Under the pieces are notes generated by a model. That model was not told where the DNA came from. It worked only from the letters and a program-made list of their open reading frames with translations, and ran no database searches. The position numbers and the translations under genes are program-made. This document shows, piece by piece, positions 44,147 through 53,518 of a stretch of DNA of 64,000 nucleotides (the first letter of the stretch is position 1; the number at the start of each line of letters is the position of its first letter). Origin of the DNA: Pseudocitrobacter faecalis (lineage in GTDB: Bacteria > Pseudomonadota > Gammaproteobacteria > Enterobacterales > Enterobacteriaceae); assembly GCA_003315335.1 (NCBI GenBank), contig QNRL01000001.1:1-64000 (forward strand), in the 5' to 3' direction.

Positions 44147-45217
44147 TTAACGTTCTGCGACTCTTTTCCCCAGTGCATCAAAGAGATGCAGATGTGATTC
44201 CTGTACGGTAAGCGACAAGCTGGTACCCGGTGCGAAGCTCAACTGCTGGAATGATTTCAGACAAAGTGAATGTCCGTTAAGATCCATCCACACCAGGGTA
44301 GAGTCGCCCTGAAGCTCACAAAGCCGTGTTTTTGCCGTTATGGCGAAATCACCTTCCTGCTGATATTGAATGTGTTCCGGGCGAATGGCGACGAATACTT
44401 TATCGCCGTCGCTCATGCCTGCCAGTGGGCGGGAGAGGGGGAAAGTCAGCGCGTCGGCAATATGCAGCGCGCCAGCCCGCCAGACCGCAGGCAAGATATT
44501 GATTTTCGGTGTGCCGATAAACTCCGCGACAAACAGGTTTGCCGGATGATTGTAGAGTTCCAGCGGCGTACCCACCTGCTCAATTTTTCCCTTATATAAC
44601 ACCACAATCCTGTCGGCGAGAGTCATCGCTTCGACTTGATCGTGCGTCACATAGATCATGGTGTTTTTCAGCGTGTTATGCAGTTGCTGGATCTCTTGTC
44701 GCATCTCAACGCGCAGGGCGGCATCCAGGTTAGAAAGCGGTTCATCAAACAGAAACAGTTCAGGCTGCTGGACAATTGAGCGGCCAATTGCCACGCGCTG
44801 GCGCTGGCCGCCGGACAAATTTTGCGGTAAACGGTCGAGCATTTCATCGAGCTTAAGCATAGTCGCCGCATGGGTGATGCGCTTGTCGATTTCATCGGCT
44901 GGCGTGCGTAAGTTGCGTAACCCAAACGAGAGGTTTTCCTTCACGGTCATGTGCGGATAAAGCGCGTAGGACTGAAATACCATCGACAGATTTCGCTTCC
45001 CGGCAGCCACTTCAGTGACATCGCGATCGCCCATTTTTAGCGTACCGCCATCCGGCGATTCCAGCCCGGCAATCATGCGCAGAAGGGTGGATTTCCCACA
45101 TCCCGACGGCCCCACCAGAACGATGAATTCCCCGGAAGCGATCTCCAGAGAAAGGTTCTCAATAATGGTGCTCTTATCATAAACCTTGTGAATGTTTTTA
45201 AGACTCAGCGCGCTCAT
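44147..45217 (-). CDS. Sugar ABC transporter ATP-binding protein (MalK/UgpC type)
   Basis: A 356-residue ATPase: Walker A GPSGCGKST, Q-loop FQSYALYPHMTV, signature LSGGQRQRVAIGR, Walker B LFLFDEPLSNLD, H-loop VTHDQ, then a C-terminal TOBE domain (about 240-356). Such CUT1 ATPases power disaccharide and oligosaccharide importers. It is the only ATPase in the locus and must serve the binding protein and two permeases coded divergently at 47892-50882. Its start overlaps the phosphomannomutase stop by four bases. Confidence 0.9.
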   Translation of the reverse strand: MSALSLKNIHKVYDKSTIIENLSLEIASGEFIVLVGPSGCGKSTLLRMIAGLESPDGGTLKMGDRDVTEVAAGKRNLSMVFQSYALYPHMTVKENLSFGLRNLRTPADEIDKRITHAATMLKLDEMLDRLPQNLSGGQRQRVAIGRSIVQQPELFLFDEPLSNLDAALRVEMRQEIQQLHNTLKNTMIYVTHDQVEAMTLADRIVVLYKGKIEQVGTPLELYNHPANLFVAEFIGTPKINILPAVWRAGALHIADALTFPLSRPLAGMSDGDKVFVAIRPEHIQYQQEGDFAITAKTRLCELQGDSTLVWMDLNGHSLCLKSFQQLSFAPGTSLSLTVQESHLHLFDALGKRVAER

Positions 45218-46602
45218 TGGCTCTCCTTAACTTTTCCATATGCGGCAATCAACGTGAGAAGTTCGTCTGTTTTATCAGCCAGTAAGACGCCATCCGCGCG
45301 CGTTTCCACATTCAGTCGCAGCAACGGCTCGGTATTCGATGCACGTAAATTAAAGCGCCAGTTGGCGAAATCGAGGCTCAGACCGTCGCAGTCGTCGTGC
45401 TGCGCGGCTTGAGATTGGTAATGCGCAGCCACGCAGGCCATCACATATTCCGGATCGGTAACGGTCATGTTCAGCTCGCCGGAAACCGGAAAACGCGCCT
45501 GCGCCAGCGTCACTAAAGAGGAAAGGGAGCACGTATCCTGGCCGATAATTTGTAACATCAGCAGCAACGGGATCATGCCGCTGTCGCAGTAGCCAAAATC
45601 ACGGAAATAGTGATGGCCGCTCATCTCGCCGCCATAGATGGCATCTTCCTCGCGCATACGCGCTTTGATAAAGGCATGACCGGTTTTGCTGATAATCGGT
45701 TTTCCGCCACGCTGCGTGACCATTTCCAGGGTATTCCAGGTCAGACGCGGATCGAGAAGGATGGTGCCTCCCGACGCCTGCTGGAGAAAATGTTCGGCGA
45801 ACAAGCCCACCAGGTAGTAGCTCTCAACAAATTCTCCGCGCTCGTCAAAGAAGAAGCAGCGGTCAAAATCACCGTCCCAGGCGACGCCAAAATCAGCGCG
45901 ATGGTTGATGACGGCCTGGCGGGTCACCTCGCGGTTTTCAGCCAGCATCGGGTTAGGAATACCCGCCGGGAAGGTGCCATCGGGCTGATGGTGGATGCGG
46001 ATAAACTCCACGTTGATACCGCGCGATTTCAACCCGGCGTCCAGCGCATCCAACGCCGGGCCAGCGGTACCGTGCCCCGCATTCACCACAATGCGTAACG
46101 GGCGCACCGGCGCGTGGTGCATAAAGCGCAGCAGACAGGCGACCCATGCCGGGCGATTATCGTAGTGAATCACCTGGCCGCGATGAACGGTGGGGGGAAA
46201 GTGATTCTGTTCGGCGAGGGCTTTAACGTCCAGCAGGCCATTATCATTGCTGACCGGACGCGCCTCTTCGCGCACCAGCTTCATGCCGTTATAGTGAGCC
46301 GGGTTGTGGCTGGCGGTGACCTGTATACCGCCGTCGGCACGGAGTTCACGGGTGGCGAAGTAGATTTCCTCGGTACCGCTCAGACCAATATCAATAACAT
46401 CAACGCCGCTGGCTGTGAGCCCGTCGATCAGTGTGCTTTTCAGGCTTTCAGAGCTCAGGCGGATATCGGCGCCAACAACCACTCGCCGTGGATGTAGCCA
46501 CGCGGCCCAGGCGCGACCAATGCGAAAGGCGATATCCGGGGTCAGGTTGACGCCCACTTCGCCACGAATGTCATAGGCTTTAAAACACGTTAGTTCGTCC
46601 AT
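45214..46602 (-). CDS. Phosphomannomutase/phosphoglucomutase (ManB/CpsG type)
   Basis: A 462-residue alpha-D-phosphohexomutase that interconverts mannose-1-phosphate and mannose-6-phosphate (or the glucose forms). Motifs in order: N-terminal KAYDIRG, catalytic Ser98 in TASHNP, metal loop DGDFDRC, sugar loop GGEMSGHHYF and phosphate-binding RASNTEPLLRLN. ManB usually serves GDP-mannose synthesis; here it is in a catabolic locus with a GH130 enzyme that would release mannose-1-phosphate, so the reverse direction is likely. Co-transcribed with the ATPase gene. Confidence 0.9.
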   Translation of the reverse strand: MDELTCFKAYDIRGEVGVNLTPDIAFRIGRAWAAWLHPRRVVVGADIRLSSESLKSTLIDGLTASGVDVIDIGLSGTEEIYFATRELRADGGIQVTASHNPAHYNGMKLVREEARPVSNDNGLLDVKALAEQNHFPPTVHRGQVIHYDNRPAWVACLLRFMHHAPVRPLRIVVNAGHGTAGPALDALDAGLKSRGINVEFIRIHHQPDGTFPAGIPNPMLAENREVTRQAVINHRADFGVAWDGDFDRCFFFDERGEFVESYYLVGLFAEHFLQQASGGTILLDPRLTWNTLEMVTQRGGKPIISKTGHAFIKARMREEDAIYGGEMSGHHYFRDFGYCDSGMIPLLLMLQIIGQDTCSLSSLVTLAQARFPVSGELNMTVTDPEYVMACVAAHYQSQAAQHDDCDGLSLDFANWRFNLRASNTEPLLRLNVETRADGVLLADKTDELLTLIAAYGKVKESQ

Positions 46603-46629
46603 AATCTACTCTTCGGTTTAACTAAAATT

Positions 46630-47685
46630 TCAGGCCGATTCCCGGATAACGAGCTGCCTTGGCAGTTCATGGTGGGTGACGGGCCCGGTGCTCAAAAGCA
46701 GTTCCACGGCGATTTCGCCTTTACGCTCGGCATCCTGCGCGATAGTGGTAAGCCCTACGCCATCGACATTGACCGCCAGGTTATCGAAGCCGGTAACGGC
46801 GACCTGATCTGGCACCGCCAACCCGGCCCGGTGGCAATAGCGAATCGCGCCGACGGCAAAACGGTCTGAAAGGCAAATCAGTGCGGTGATTTCGGGGTGG
46901 GTGGTCAGCAGCGCCTGGGCGGCGGCTTCGCCGTGATCCTCATCGTGGCGGGTTTCATACAGCCAACAGCGATCGACATCGATGCCATGAGCGAGAAAGG
47001 CGTCACGGCACGCATTAACGCGAGTGAGCATCAGGGTGTTATCACCGACAACGGCTTCACTGAGCGATCGCATTCCTAGGATATCGGCCTGCGAGGCGAA
47101 GGCGATAATGCCAAAGCGCCGATGCCCTTTGCTTAACAGATAGTTGGCGATGTCGTGCATCGCGCCTGCGTTATCGATGGAGACGCTGCTGTAGCCTGGA
47201 AACTGGAAATCGAGTGTGACCACGCGCTGACCGCGAGCCAGAATTTGCTGGATAACATCCGCGCTGTTGTGGGTGGCATTGAGGATATAGCCATCGACCA
47301 GCGCCGTGAGCGGCGTTGTTCCGGTTTGTCGCGGTTTGCGCAGGGGAATCAACGCCAGATTGACGTCCTGCGCTTCGCAGCGCGAGGCAATGCCGCGCAT
47401 CAACGCAATATCATGGGGATCGATAAACACATAGCTCATTGAATCGTTAAAAATCACACCAATGGTGTTGGCTTTCCCGGTACGCAGTGCGCGCGCCAGT
47501 TTGTCCGGCCCCTGAAAACCTATTTCGCTGGCATAACGTAAAATATGATCGCGTAATTCTGGCGACAGCTTTTCCGGGTTATTCCATGCATTAGAGACGG
47601 TGGTGTGCGACACGCCTAATATTGTCGCCAAAGATTTAATCGTAATGCGCGGTGTCACTGTATTATCACGTGGATTTATTTTCAT
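46630..47685 (-). CDS. LacI-family repressor of the sugar locus
   Basis: A 351-residue regulator. The helix-turn-helix TIKSLATILGVSHTTVSNAW (about 15-34) is followed by the hinge PDKLARALRTGKANTIGVIF and a periplasmic-binding-protein-like effector domain that ends RQLVIRESA. It is transcribed away from the importer genes; between the two starts are two identical 14-bp palindromes. It probably represses both arms until a sugar or sugar phosphate binds. It precedes the mutase and ATPase genes on the same strand (27-base gap). Confidence 0.9.
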   Translation of the reverse strand: MKINPRDNTVTPRITIKSLATILGVSHTTVSNAWNNPEKLSPELRDHILRYASEIGFQGPDKLARALRTGKANTIGVIFNDSMSYVFIDPHDIALMRGIASRCEAQDVNLALIPLRKPRQTGTTPLTALVDGYILNATHNSADVIQQILARGQRVVTLDFQFPGYSSVSIDNAGAMHDIANYLLSKGHRRFGIIAFASQADILGMRSLSEAVVGDNTLMLTRVNACRDAFLAHGIDVDRCWLYETRHDEDHGEAAAQALLTTHPEITALICLSDRFAVGAIRYCHRAGLAVPDQVAVTGFDNLAVNVDGVGLTTIAQDAERKGEIAVELLLSTGPVTHHELPRQLVIRESA

Positions 47686-47760
47686 TTAATAATCTATATT
47701 TCTTGTTTATATATTATTGTGTTCTATGTATTTGTCTTTTTTAAATGCAACTGGCGCTGA

Positions 47761-47774
47761 GTTTAACGTTAAAC
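47761..47774. promoter_or_regulatory. LacI-type operator, copy 1
   Basis: GTTTAACGTTAAAC is a perfect palindrome with the central CG typical of LacI-family operators. It is the copy nearer to the regulator gene. Confidence 0.85.
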
Positions 47775-47793
47775 AAAAATCGTTTTGTGATGT

Positions 47794-47807
47794 GTTTAAC
47801 GTTAAAC
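47794..47807. promoter_or_regulatory. LacI-type operator, copy 2
   Basis: An identical GTTTAACGTTAAAC, 33 bases centre-to-centre from the first copy, about three helix turns, so two dimers would bind on nearly the same face of the DNA. Confidence 0.85.
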
Positions 47808-47891
47808 AGAAAAACAGAGTGCTAATTTACGCCTCATTCAAAATCAGCTTTTACGATTTAATTGTCCTTTCTAGGGAAGAGGAGAGATATT

Positions 47892-49178
47892 GTGAAGACC
47901 GCGATGATGGCTAAATTAACGGCGTCAGCATTGCTGATGTTGTCATTATCTGGCTGTGGGCCAGATGAAAAACCAGCGGAAGAATCAGCGAAAACCCCGA
48001 TTAAAATGTGGGTGGCACCGAATGAAAATGAAGAAGCATTCTGGAATACGATGGTAAAAGAGTGGAATAAAGATCCGGCTCATACTCCTGTCGAGTTTAC
48101 AACTATTCCTGCGGCAAATAGTTCCGAAGAAGCCATTATGAATGCGTTGGCTTCAGGAACGGAACCCGATTTATCCAGCAATATATTTATCGGTTTTGCC
48201 AGCCAGCTTGATGAAATTGGTCAAACGGAAGACCTGTCAAAAATGCCGGGCTATGAAGAACTCATCAAAAATCGTCAAATGACGAATATTCTCCCGGCAT
48301 GGAAACTCAACGGCAAACAGACGGTACTGCCGATTTACGTCAACCCGATTGTCTGGTGGTGGCGTGGCGATTTGCTCAAGCAGTATGGTTTTGACCATGT
48401 GCCAACCCGCTACGACGAACTCTATCAACTGGCGGAAAAACGCGCGCAGGATAACCACGGCTACACCATTCAACTCACTGCCGGTAAAAACTGGTGGGAA
48501 CGCTGGTTCGATCTCATTCCGCTGTACTATGCGCAAAGCAATGGGCAATCTTATATTATTGATAATAAAGCCCAGTTTAACGATCCCTCCGGGTTGTCCG
48601 TGCTGACGTTTATGGGAAAAGTCTTCGACAGTAAATGGAGCAGCTACGACTTCACCTCGGCGGACGATCCGCTGGCAAGCGGGCAGGTACTGGCTTCTGC
48701 GCGTGGCCCCTGGGATCTCGCGCGCTACCGTAAACAGTACCCGGAAGTTCTCAAATCCATTCAGATTGGCCCGATGCTGACGGAAAAAGGGACTGCGCAT
48801 CCGCATACCTTCGGCGACAGTAAAGGGATGGTTATCTTCAATTCCAGTAAGCATAAAGCTGAAGCCTGGGCGTTTATGCAGTGGGTCTTCAGCAACGTCG
48901 AGCACGATCGTACCTGGCTTGAACTGACCGGGATGCCGCCGGCTCGCGCCGACCTGCTCAGCAATCCAACTTTTGTCAGCTACTTCGACAAAAATCCGCT
49001 GGAAAAAGAGATTGCGTCCTATGTGGATGTTGCGCTACCGCCGGTTGCCACCACGCAAACCACCGAAGTTCAGCGCAGCATGACGCAGATGCTGGAACAG
49101 GTTATTTTCGAAAATACCGATCCCGTTAAAGCACTTGAACAATCATCCCAGGAAATTAACACCCTGCTGGCGAAATAA
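47892..49178 (+). CDS. Sugar-binding lipoprotein of the ABC importer
   Basis: A 428-residue solute-binding protein of the CUT1 (family 1) type. The GTG at 47892 follows GAGGAGAG; an ATG three codons later is also possible. A lipobox (LSLSGC) predicts a lipid anchor, unlike the soluble MalE. Gly at +2 does not give an inner-membrane retention signal, so location is uncertain. Mature features include the acidic, aromatic-rich sugar site (NPIVWWWRGDLLKQYGFDHV, GKNWWERWFD). First gene of the plus-strand operon. Confidence 0.88.
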   Translation: MKTAMMAKLTASALLMLSLSGCGPDEKPAEESAKTPIKMWVAPNENEEAFWNTMVKEWNKDPAHTPVEFTTIPAANSSEEAIMNALASGTEPDLSSNIFIGFASQLDEIGQTEDLSKMPGYEELIKNRQMTNILPAWKLNGKQTVLPIYVNPIVWWWRGDLLKQYGFDHVPTRYDELYQLAEKRAQDNHGYTIQLTAGKNWWERWFDLIPLYYAQSNGQSYIIDNKAQFNDPSGLSVLTFMGKVFDSKWSSYDFTSADDPLASGQVLASARGPWDLARYRKQYPEVLKSIQIGPMLTEKGTAHPHTFGDSKGMVIFNSSKHKAEAWAFMQWVFSNVEHDRTWLELTGMPPARADLLSNPTFVSYFDKNPLEKEIASYVDVALPPVATTQTTEVQRSMTQMLEQVIFENTDPVKALEQSSQEINTLLAK

Positions 49179-49187
49179 GGGGAAGTC

Positions 49188-50054
49188 ATGGCTGGATATG
49201 ATTCCCGCACCGGAGGCCTTTTGGCCTCCACCTGGGTTGGATATTCGCTGTTATTCTGGTTTTATCCGCTGGCCTGGCTGGCGGTTCTCAGCGTGACCCA
49301 GTGGCAATTTATTGGTACGCCGAAATTTATTGGCCTGCAAAATCTCTTTGGCGTGATGCAGGATAAATTATTTTGGCAATCGATGTGGAACGTCTGTCGT
49401 TTCCTGATGTGGTATCTGCCGATTGTATTTATCTCTTCCATGCTTTTCGCCGCGGGGTTGAAGAGAATTAAATATGGCAAATCATTTATTGCCCTGAGCT
49501 TTTTGTTGGCAAATATCTCATCGGGTGTGGCTTACTCCATCGTCTTTTCTAAATTGTTTAGTGAATACGGCCCGGTAAATCAATTTTTACGTGAATGGGC
49601 GGGCGTCTCGGTTCCGTGGTTTACCAACCCGGATTGCGCGATGTTATCTATTGCGCTGATCGTGACCTGGAAATTTGTCGGCTACTACGGGCTTATTCTT
49701 TATTCCGGCATGCTGGCAATTTCAAAAGATATTTACAGTGCGGCACTGTTAGATAAAACCGGAAAATTCAAACAGAGTTGGGCAATTACGTTACCGATGA
49801 TGAATGCGCAAATCGTGATGGTCGTGGTGCTCGCCATGACCGTCGCCTTCGCCATTTTTACCGAACCCTACCTGATTACCGGTGGCGGGCCGCTTAACAG
49901 CACCACCAGCCCGATGGTAGTGATGTACGAAGTGGCGTTCCAGAAGATGAAGCCCACCTGGGCGGCGACCATGTCGATTATCGTGGCGGCGTGCAGCTTC
50001 CTGGCGATATGGATCTTCCGCAAACTGTACGAAAAAAATATTGAGATCGTGTGA
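49188..50054 (+). CDS. Sugar ABC transporter permease (MalF/UgpA type)
   Basis: A 288-residue protein with six hydrophobic spans, beginning YSLLFWFYPLAWLAVLSV. The EAA coupling loop reads YSAALLDKTGKFKQSWAITLPMM. It is ten bases after the binding-protein gene and immediately before the second permease. Confidence 0.9.
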   Translation: MAGYDSRTGGLLASTWVGYSLLFWFYPLAWLAVLSVTQWQFIGTPKFIGLQNLFGVMQDKLFWQSMWNVCRFLMWYLPIVFISSMLFAAGLKRIKYGKSFIALSFLLANISSGVAYSIVFSKLFSEYGPVNQFLREWAGVSVPWFTNPDCAMLSIALIVTWKFVGYYGLILYSGMLAISKDIYSAALLDKTGKFKQSWAITLPMMNAQIVMVVVLAMTVAFAIFTEPYLITGGGPLNSTTSPMVVMYEVAFQKMKPTWAATMSIIVAACSFLAIWIFRKLYEKNIEIV

Positions 50055-50882
50055 ATGAAAAAGCTCACGCCTTTGAGTCTTGTAATCCACGCCGTGATGT
50101 TTCTGCTGGCGCTTACCTGGCTCTATCCATTTGTCTGGATGGTCATTTCGTCGCTGAAACCGACGGCGGAAATCTATACCACCGGGCTGTTCTCCGGCCA
50201 TTTAACGCTGGAAAATTACACCTTTCTGTTTGATAACAGCAATCGTGCGGATAAGCCGTTCTTACGCACGTTATGCAACTCGCTGTTCGTCTCAATAACC
50301 ATTACCGCCTGCGTGACAATCACCTCCATGCTGGTGGGCTATGCGGTGGCGAAAACCGAGTTTCGTGGCAAAAATGCGTTCCGTAACCTGTTGATTGTCC
50401 AGATGGTGTTCCCGGTCTTTATGTTCATCATCCCGCAGTTTGTGCTGATGCGGGAACTGGGCCTTATCAACAGCTATAGCGCGATGATCCTGCCTTACGC
50501 CATGAGCGCGTGGGGGATTTTCATGGTGTCGCAAAGCTTTAAAGGGACGCCGAACGATTATCTCTATGCCGCACGCCTCGACCACGCCAGCCTGTGGGGG
50601 ATCCTGCGTCACGTCATGATGCCGCTGAACAAATCCATTCTGGCGATCGTGGCGTTGTTCACTTTTTCCAGCTCGTGGGACAACTTCCTGTGGCCACTTA
50701 TCGTGATGCGCGAAGTGGACAAAATGCCGTTCTCCGTGCTGCTGGCAACATTCAGTAAATCGTATGGTGTTTACCTCGGCCCGGTGCTCGCGGGGTCGGT
50801 CGTGCAAATGTTGCCTGTCGTCATTCTGTTTATTGTGTTTCGCAAATACTTCCTCGAAGGAATGTCGTTGTCACTGAAATAG
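50055..50882 (+). CDS. Sugar ABC transporter permease (MalG/UgpE type)
   Basis: A 275-residue, six-span permease with the EAA loop YLYAARLDHASLWGILRHVMMPL and the family C-terminus RKYFLEGMSLSLK. Its ATG directly follows the stop of the first permease. Together with it and the divergent ATPase it makes a full importer. Confidence 0.92.
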   Translation: MKKLTPLSLVIHAVMFLLALTWLYPFVWMVISSLKPTAEIYTTGLFSGHLTLENYTFLFDNSNRADKPFLRTLCNSLFVSITITACVTITSMLVGYAVAKTEFRGKNAFRNLLIVQMVFPVFMFIIPQFVLMRELGLINSYSAMILPYAMSAWGIFMVSQSFKGTPNDYLYAARLDHASLWGILRHVMMPLNKSILAIVALFTFSSSWDNFLWPLIVMREVDKMPFSVLLATFSKSYGVYLGPVLAGSVVQMLPVVILFIVFRKYFLEGMSLSLK

Positions 50883-50892
50883 GGCAGAAGCT

Positions 50893-52476
50893 ATGGAAAG
50901 TAAACCCTGGTGGCAGGCTGCCACCTGCTATCAAATCTATTTGCCGTCCTTCTGTGACGGTAATGGCGATGGCCTGGGAGATTTCCCCGGCCTTATCTCA
51001 AAACTTGATTATCTCCAGTCGCTAGGCATAGGTGCGGTGTGGATTACGCCGTTCTATCCATCACCGCTGGTGGATAACGGCTACGATATCAGCGACTACT
51101 GCGCGGTCGATGAACGTTTTGGCAATATGGACGATTTTCGCCAGTTGGTGGCTGACTGCCATGCGCGGGGAATTCGCGTCATTATTGACCTGGTGGTGAA
51201 CCACGTTTCGTCTGAACATCCGTGGTTTAAGGATGCATGGAATAACCCGGCGAGCCGCTATCGCGATTACTTTATTTTTCGCGACCAGCCTAATAACTGG
51301 CAGTCGTTTTTCTCGGGAAGCGCGTGGACTGCTGAGCCCGATACCGGCCAGTACTATTACCATAAATTCGCCCCGCAGCAGGTTGACCTGAATTGGGCGA
51401 ATCCGCAGGTTGAGAAGGAGATTCACCGGGTTATTGATTACTGGATAGCGCAGGGCGTCGATGGTTTTCGCTTCGACGTGATTAACTTCCTGACCACCGA
51501 CGGTGTGCTGGCTGATAACCCGCAAGAAAAGGGTGAACAGAAACATGCATTCGACATCAACCAACCCGGCATTATCGCCATCCTTGAACGGCTTTGTGGT
51601 TATATTCGCCAGCAGGGGGAATTTTTCCTGATTGGTGAGATTGGCAGCGACGACCTGACCGTACTGAAGCGTTATCAACGCCCGACGCTTATGGACGTGG
51701 TGTTTAACTTCAACATCGGCAGCCAGAAAACCTTCAATGTCGCCAATCTCTATGCGGCGCTGAAGTCCACACTAGAGCAGCAATCCGGCCTGCCCACGCT
51801 CTTTTTCTCCAGCCATGATATGTCACGCATGATCAGTCGCTTTGGTGAAAACGAGCGCGATACCGCGCGGGCACTGGCCGTACTGGCGCTTCAACTGACC
51901 GTTAGCGGCGTGCCCTTTATTTTCCAGGGGGAGGAGCTTGGGCTTACGGATTATCGTGCGCAACGCGCCGATCAATTGTTTGATATCCAGGGGATCACCC
52001 ATTATCAGACTGCGCTGGACACGGGAAAATCCCCCGAAACGGCGTTAACGCTGGCGCTTGAGCACTCCCGTGACGGATCACGTGCACCCATTCCCTGGCG
52101 GGATGCGCCATTTGGCGGTTTCTCAACGGTTGCGCCGTGGATGCCCGTCAACGGCGATATCGCGCTGCTGAATGCCCGGTCTCAGCAAATGGACGAGGCA
52201 TCACTTTGGCACCGCTATCAGCACCTCATCACCCTTCGCCGCCAAACGGAGGCGTTAATCCACGGTCAGCAGGGGCCGCTCGCGCTGACCAATGCGTGTA
52301 TCTGGTTTACACGCCGCAGCGCCAGCGAACAGGTATGGGTCGCCATTAATTTTGGTGAGCCAGTCCTTAACCCCTGGCATTCCGTTGCCGCCGATGTCCT
52401 GTATGGCGATGACGCCCCCGAAATTGGGAAGAATCACTGTTTAATTAAAAGGAGAGTTTATGAACAGGCACAGTAA
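50893..52476 (+). CDS. GH13 alpha-glucosidase-like enzyme
   Basis: A 527-residue cytoplasmic (no signal) GH13 protein of the oligo-1,6-glucosidase group. Conserved regions: I DLVVNH (100-104), II GFRFDVIN with nucleophile Asp195, III FLIGEIG with acid/base Glu249, IV SSHD with Asp309. Region IV has Ser where most relatives have Asn (NHD), a difference that may alter specificity. Expected to split an alpha-glucosidic bond by hydrolysis or transfer. It overlaps the GH130 gene by 17 bases, so both act on the same imported sugar or its products. Confidence 0.88.
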   Translation: MESKPWWQAATCYQIYLPSFCDGNGDGLGDFPGLISKLDYLQSLGIGAVWITPFYPSPLVDNGYDISDYCAVDERFGNMDDFRQLVADCHARGIRVIIDLVVNHVSSEHPWFKDAWNNPASRYRDYFIFRDQPNNWQSFFSGSAWTAEPDTGQYYYHKFAPQQVDLNWANPQVEKEIHRVIDYWIAQGVDGFRFDVINFLTTDGVLADNPQEKGEQKHAFDINQPGIIAILERLCGYIRQQGEFFLIGEIGSDDLTVLKRYQRPTLMDVVFNFNIGSQKTFNVANLYAALKSTLEQQSGLPTLFFSSHDMSRMISRFGENERDTARALAVLALQLTVSGVPFIFQGEELGLTDYRAQRADQLFDIQGITHYQTALDTGKSPETALTLALEHSRDGSRAPIPWRDAPFGGFSTVAPWMPVNGDIALLNARSQQMDEASLWHRYQHLITLRRQTEALIHGQQGPLALTNACIWFTRRSASEQVWVAINFGEPVLNPWHSVAADVLYGDDAPEIGKNHCLIKRRVYEQAQ

Positions 52477-53518
52477 TAACCCGCTGATTACCCCGGCCAA
52501 TATCGTGCCCTCGCAGCCGGGCAGAAAGGTAGAATGTGTGTTCAATACCGGCGTGACCGAATTTGGCGATGAAATCATTCTGCTGTTACGCGTTGCGGAA
52601 AGCGTGATTAGCCAGGATCCTAATCTGATAGTCGTTCCGTTGCTGGAAAAAACAGACGCGGGCTGGGTGGAATCGACCACCGCATTTGACAGACGCGACG
52701 AGCGTTATGACTTCAGCGACCCACGAACCATTGTGCTGAAAAGCGACAGGGCGCAGGTTTGGCTGACGTCTATGTCGCATTTGCGTCTGGCGCGTAGCCA
52801 TGATGGCGTGCATTTCACCATTGACGATCATCCTTTTATTATCGCCAACACGCAGTATGAAGAATTTGGCTGCGAGGATGCGCGTATCACTGAAATCGAA
52901 GGCACCTGGTATATTAATTATTCTGCGGTTTCATCGCTTGGCATTTCTACCGCGCTGGCGACAACGCGCGATTTTGTCACCGTTGAGAAGAAAGGGCTGA
53001 TCCTGTGCCCGGATAACCGCGACGTCTGTTTCTTCCCGGAAAAAGTGAACGGTCGTTATATGGCGTTGACCCGCCCGGCACCGTGTCACTTTGGTCACCC
53101 GGAAATCTGGATCTGCGAATCCCCGGATATGCTGCACTGGGGCAATCATCGCCACCTGCTTGGGCGCTCCGGTGATGAGTGGGATGCGCGCAAATCCGGT
53201 GGCGGCGCGCCGCTTATAAAAACCGAACGCGGCTGGCTGGAAATTTATCACGGTGTAGATGCAGACCAGCGCTACTGCCTCGGTGCGCTGCTGCTCGATC
53301 TAAACGATCCCACCAAAATTCTGGCGAAATCACCGGTGCCCTTGCTGGAGCCCGCCGCGCCGTACGAACTGGAAGGCTTTTTTGGCAATGTGGTGTTCAC
53401 CTGCGGGGCGCTGATTCGTGACGATGTGTTGCACGTGTGGTATGGCGCAGCGGATGAGTGCACCGCGCTGGCGACCTGGCCGCTGGATGCATTGTGGCGT
53501 CATCTGAGGCTGGCGTAA
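52460..53518 (+). CDS. GH130 mannoside phosphorylase-like enzyme
   Basis: A 352-residue five-bladed beta-propeller of family GH130, cytoplasmic. The catalytic acid is Asp140 in FGCEDARITEIEGTWYI; phosphate-binding and substrate segments include RPAPCHFGHPEIW, SGGGAPLIKTERGWLEIYHGV and YELEGFFGNVVF. GH130 enzymes split beta-mannosides with phosphate to give alpha-mannose-1-phosphate, though some members hydrolyse. The phosphomannomutase in the locus fits phosphorolysis. The exact linkage cannot be read from sequence. Confidence 0.88.
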   Translation: MNRHSNNPLITPANIVPSQPGRKVECVFNTGVTEFGDEIILLLRVAESVISQDPNLIVVPLLEKTDAGWVESTTAFDRRDERYDFSDPRTIVLKSDRAQVWLTSMSHLRLARSHDGVHFTIDDHPFIIANTQYEEFGCEDARITEIEGTWYINYSAVSSLGISTALATTRDFVTVEKKGLILCPDNRDVCFFPEKVNGRYMALTRPAPCHFGHPEIWICESPDMLHWGNHRHLLGRSGDEWDARKSGGGAPLIKTERGWLEIYHGVDADQRYCLGALLLDLNDPTKILAKSPVPLLEPAAPYELEGFFGNVVFTCGALIRDDVLHVWYGAADECTALATWPLDALWRHLRLA

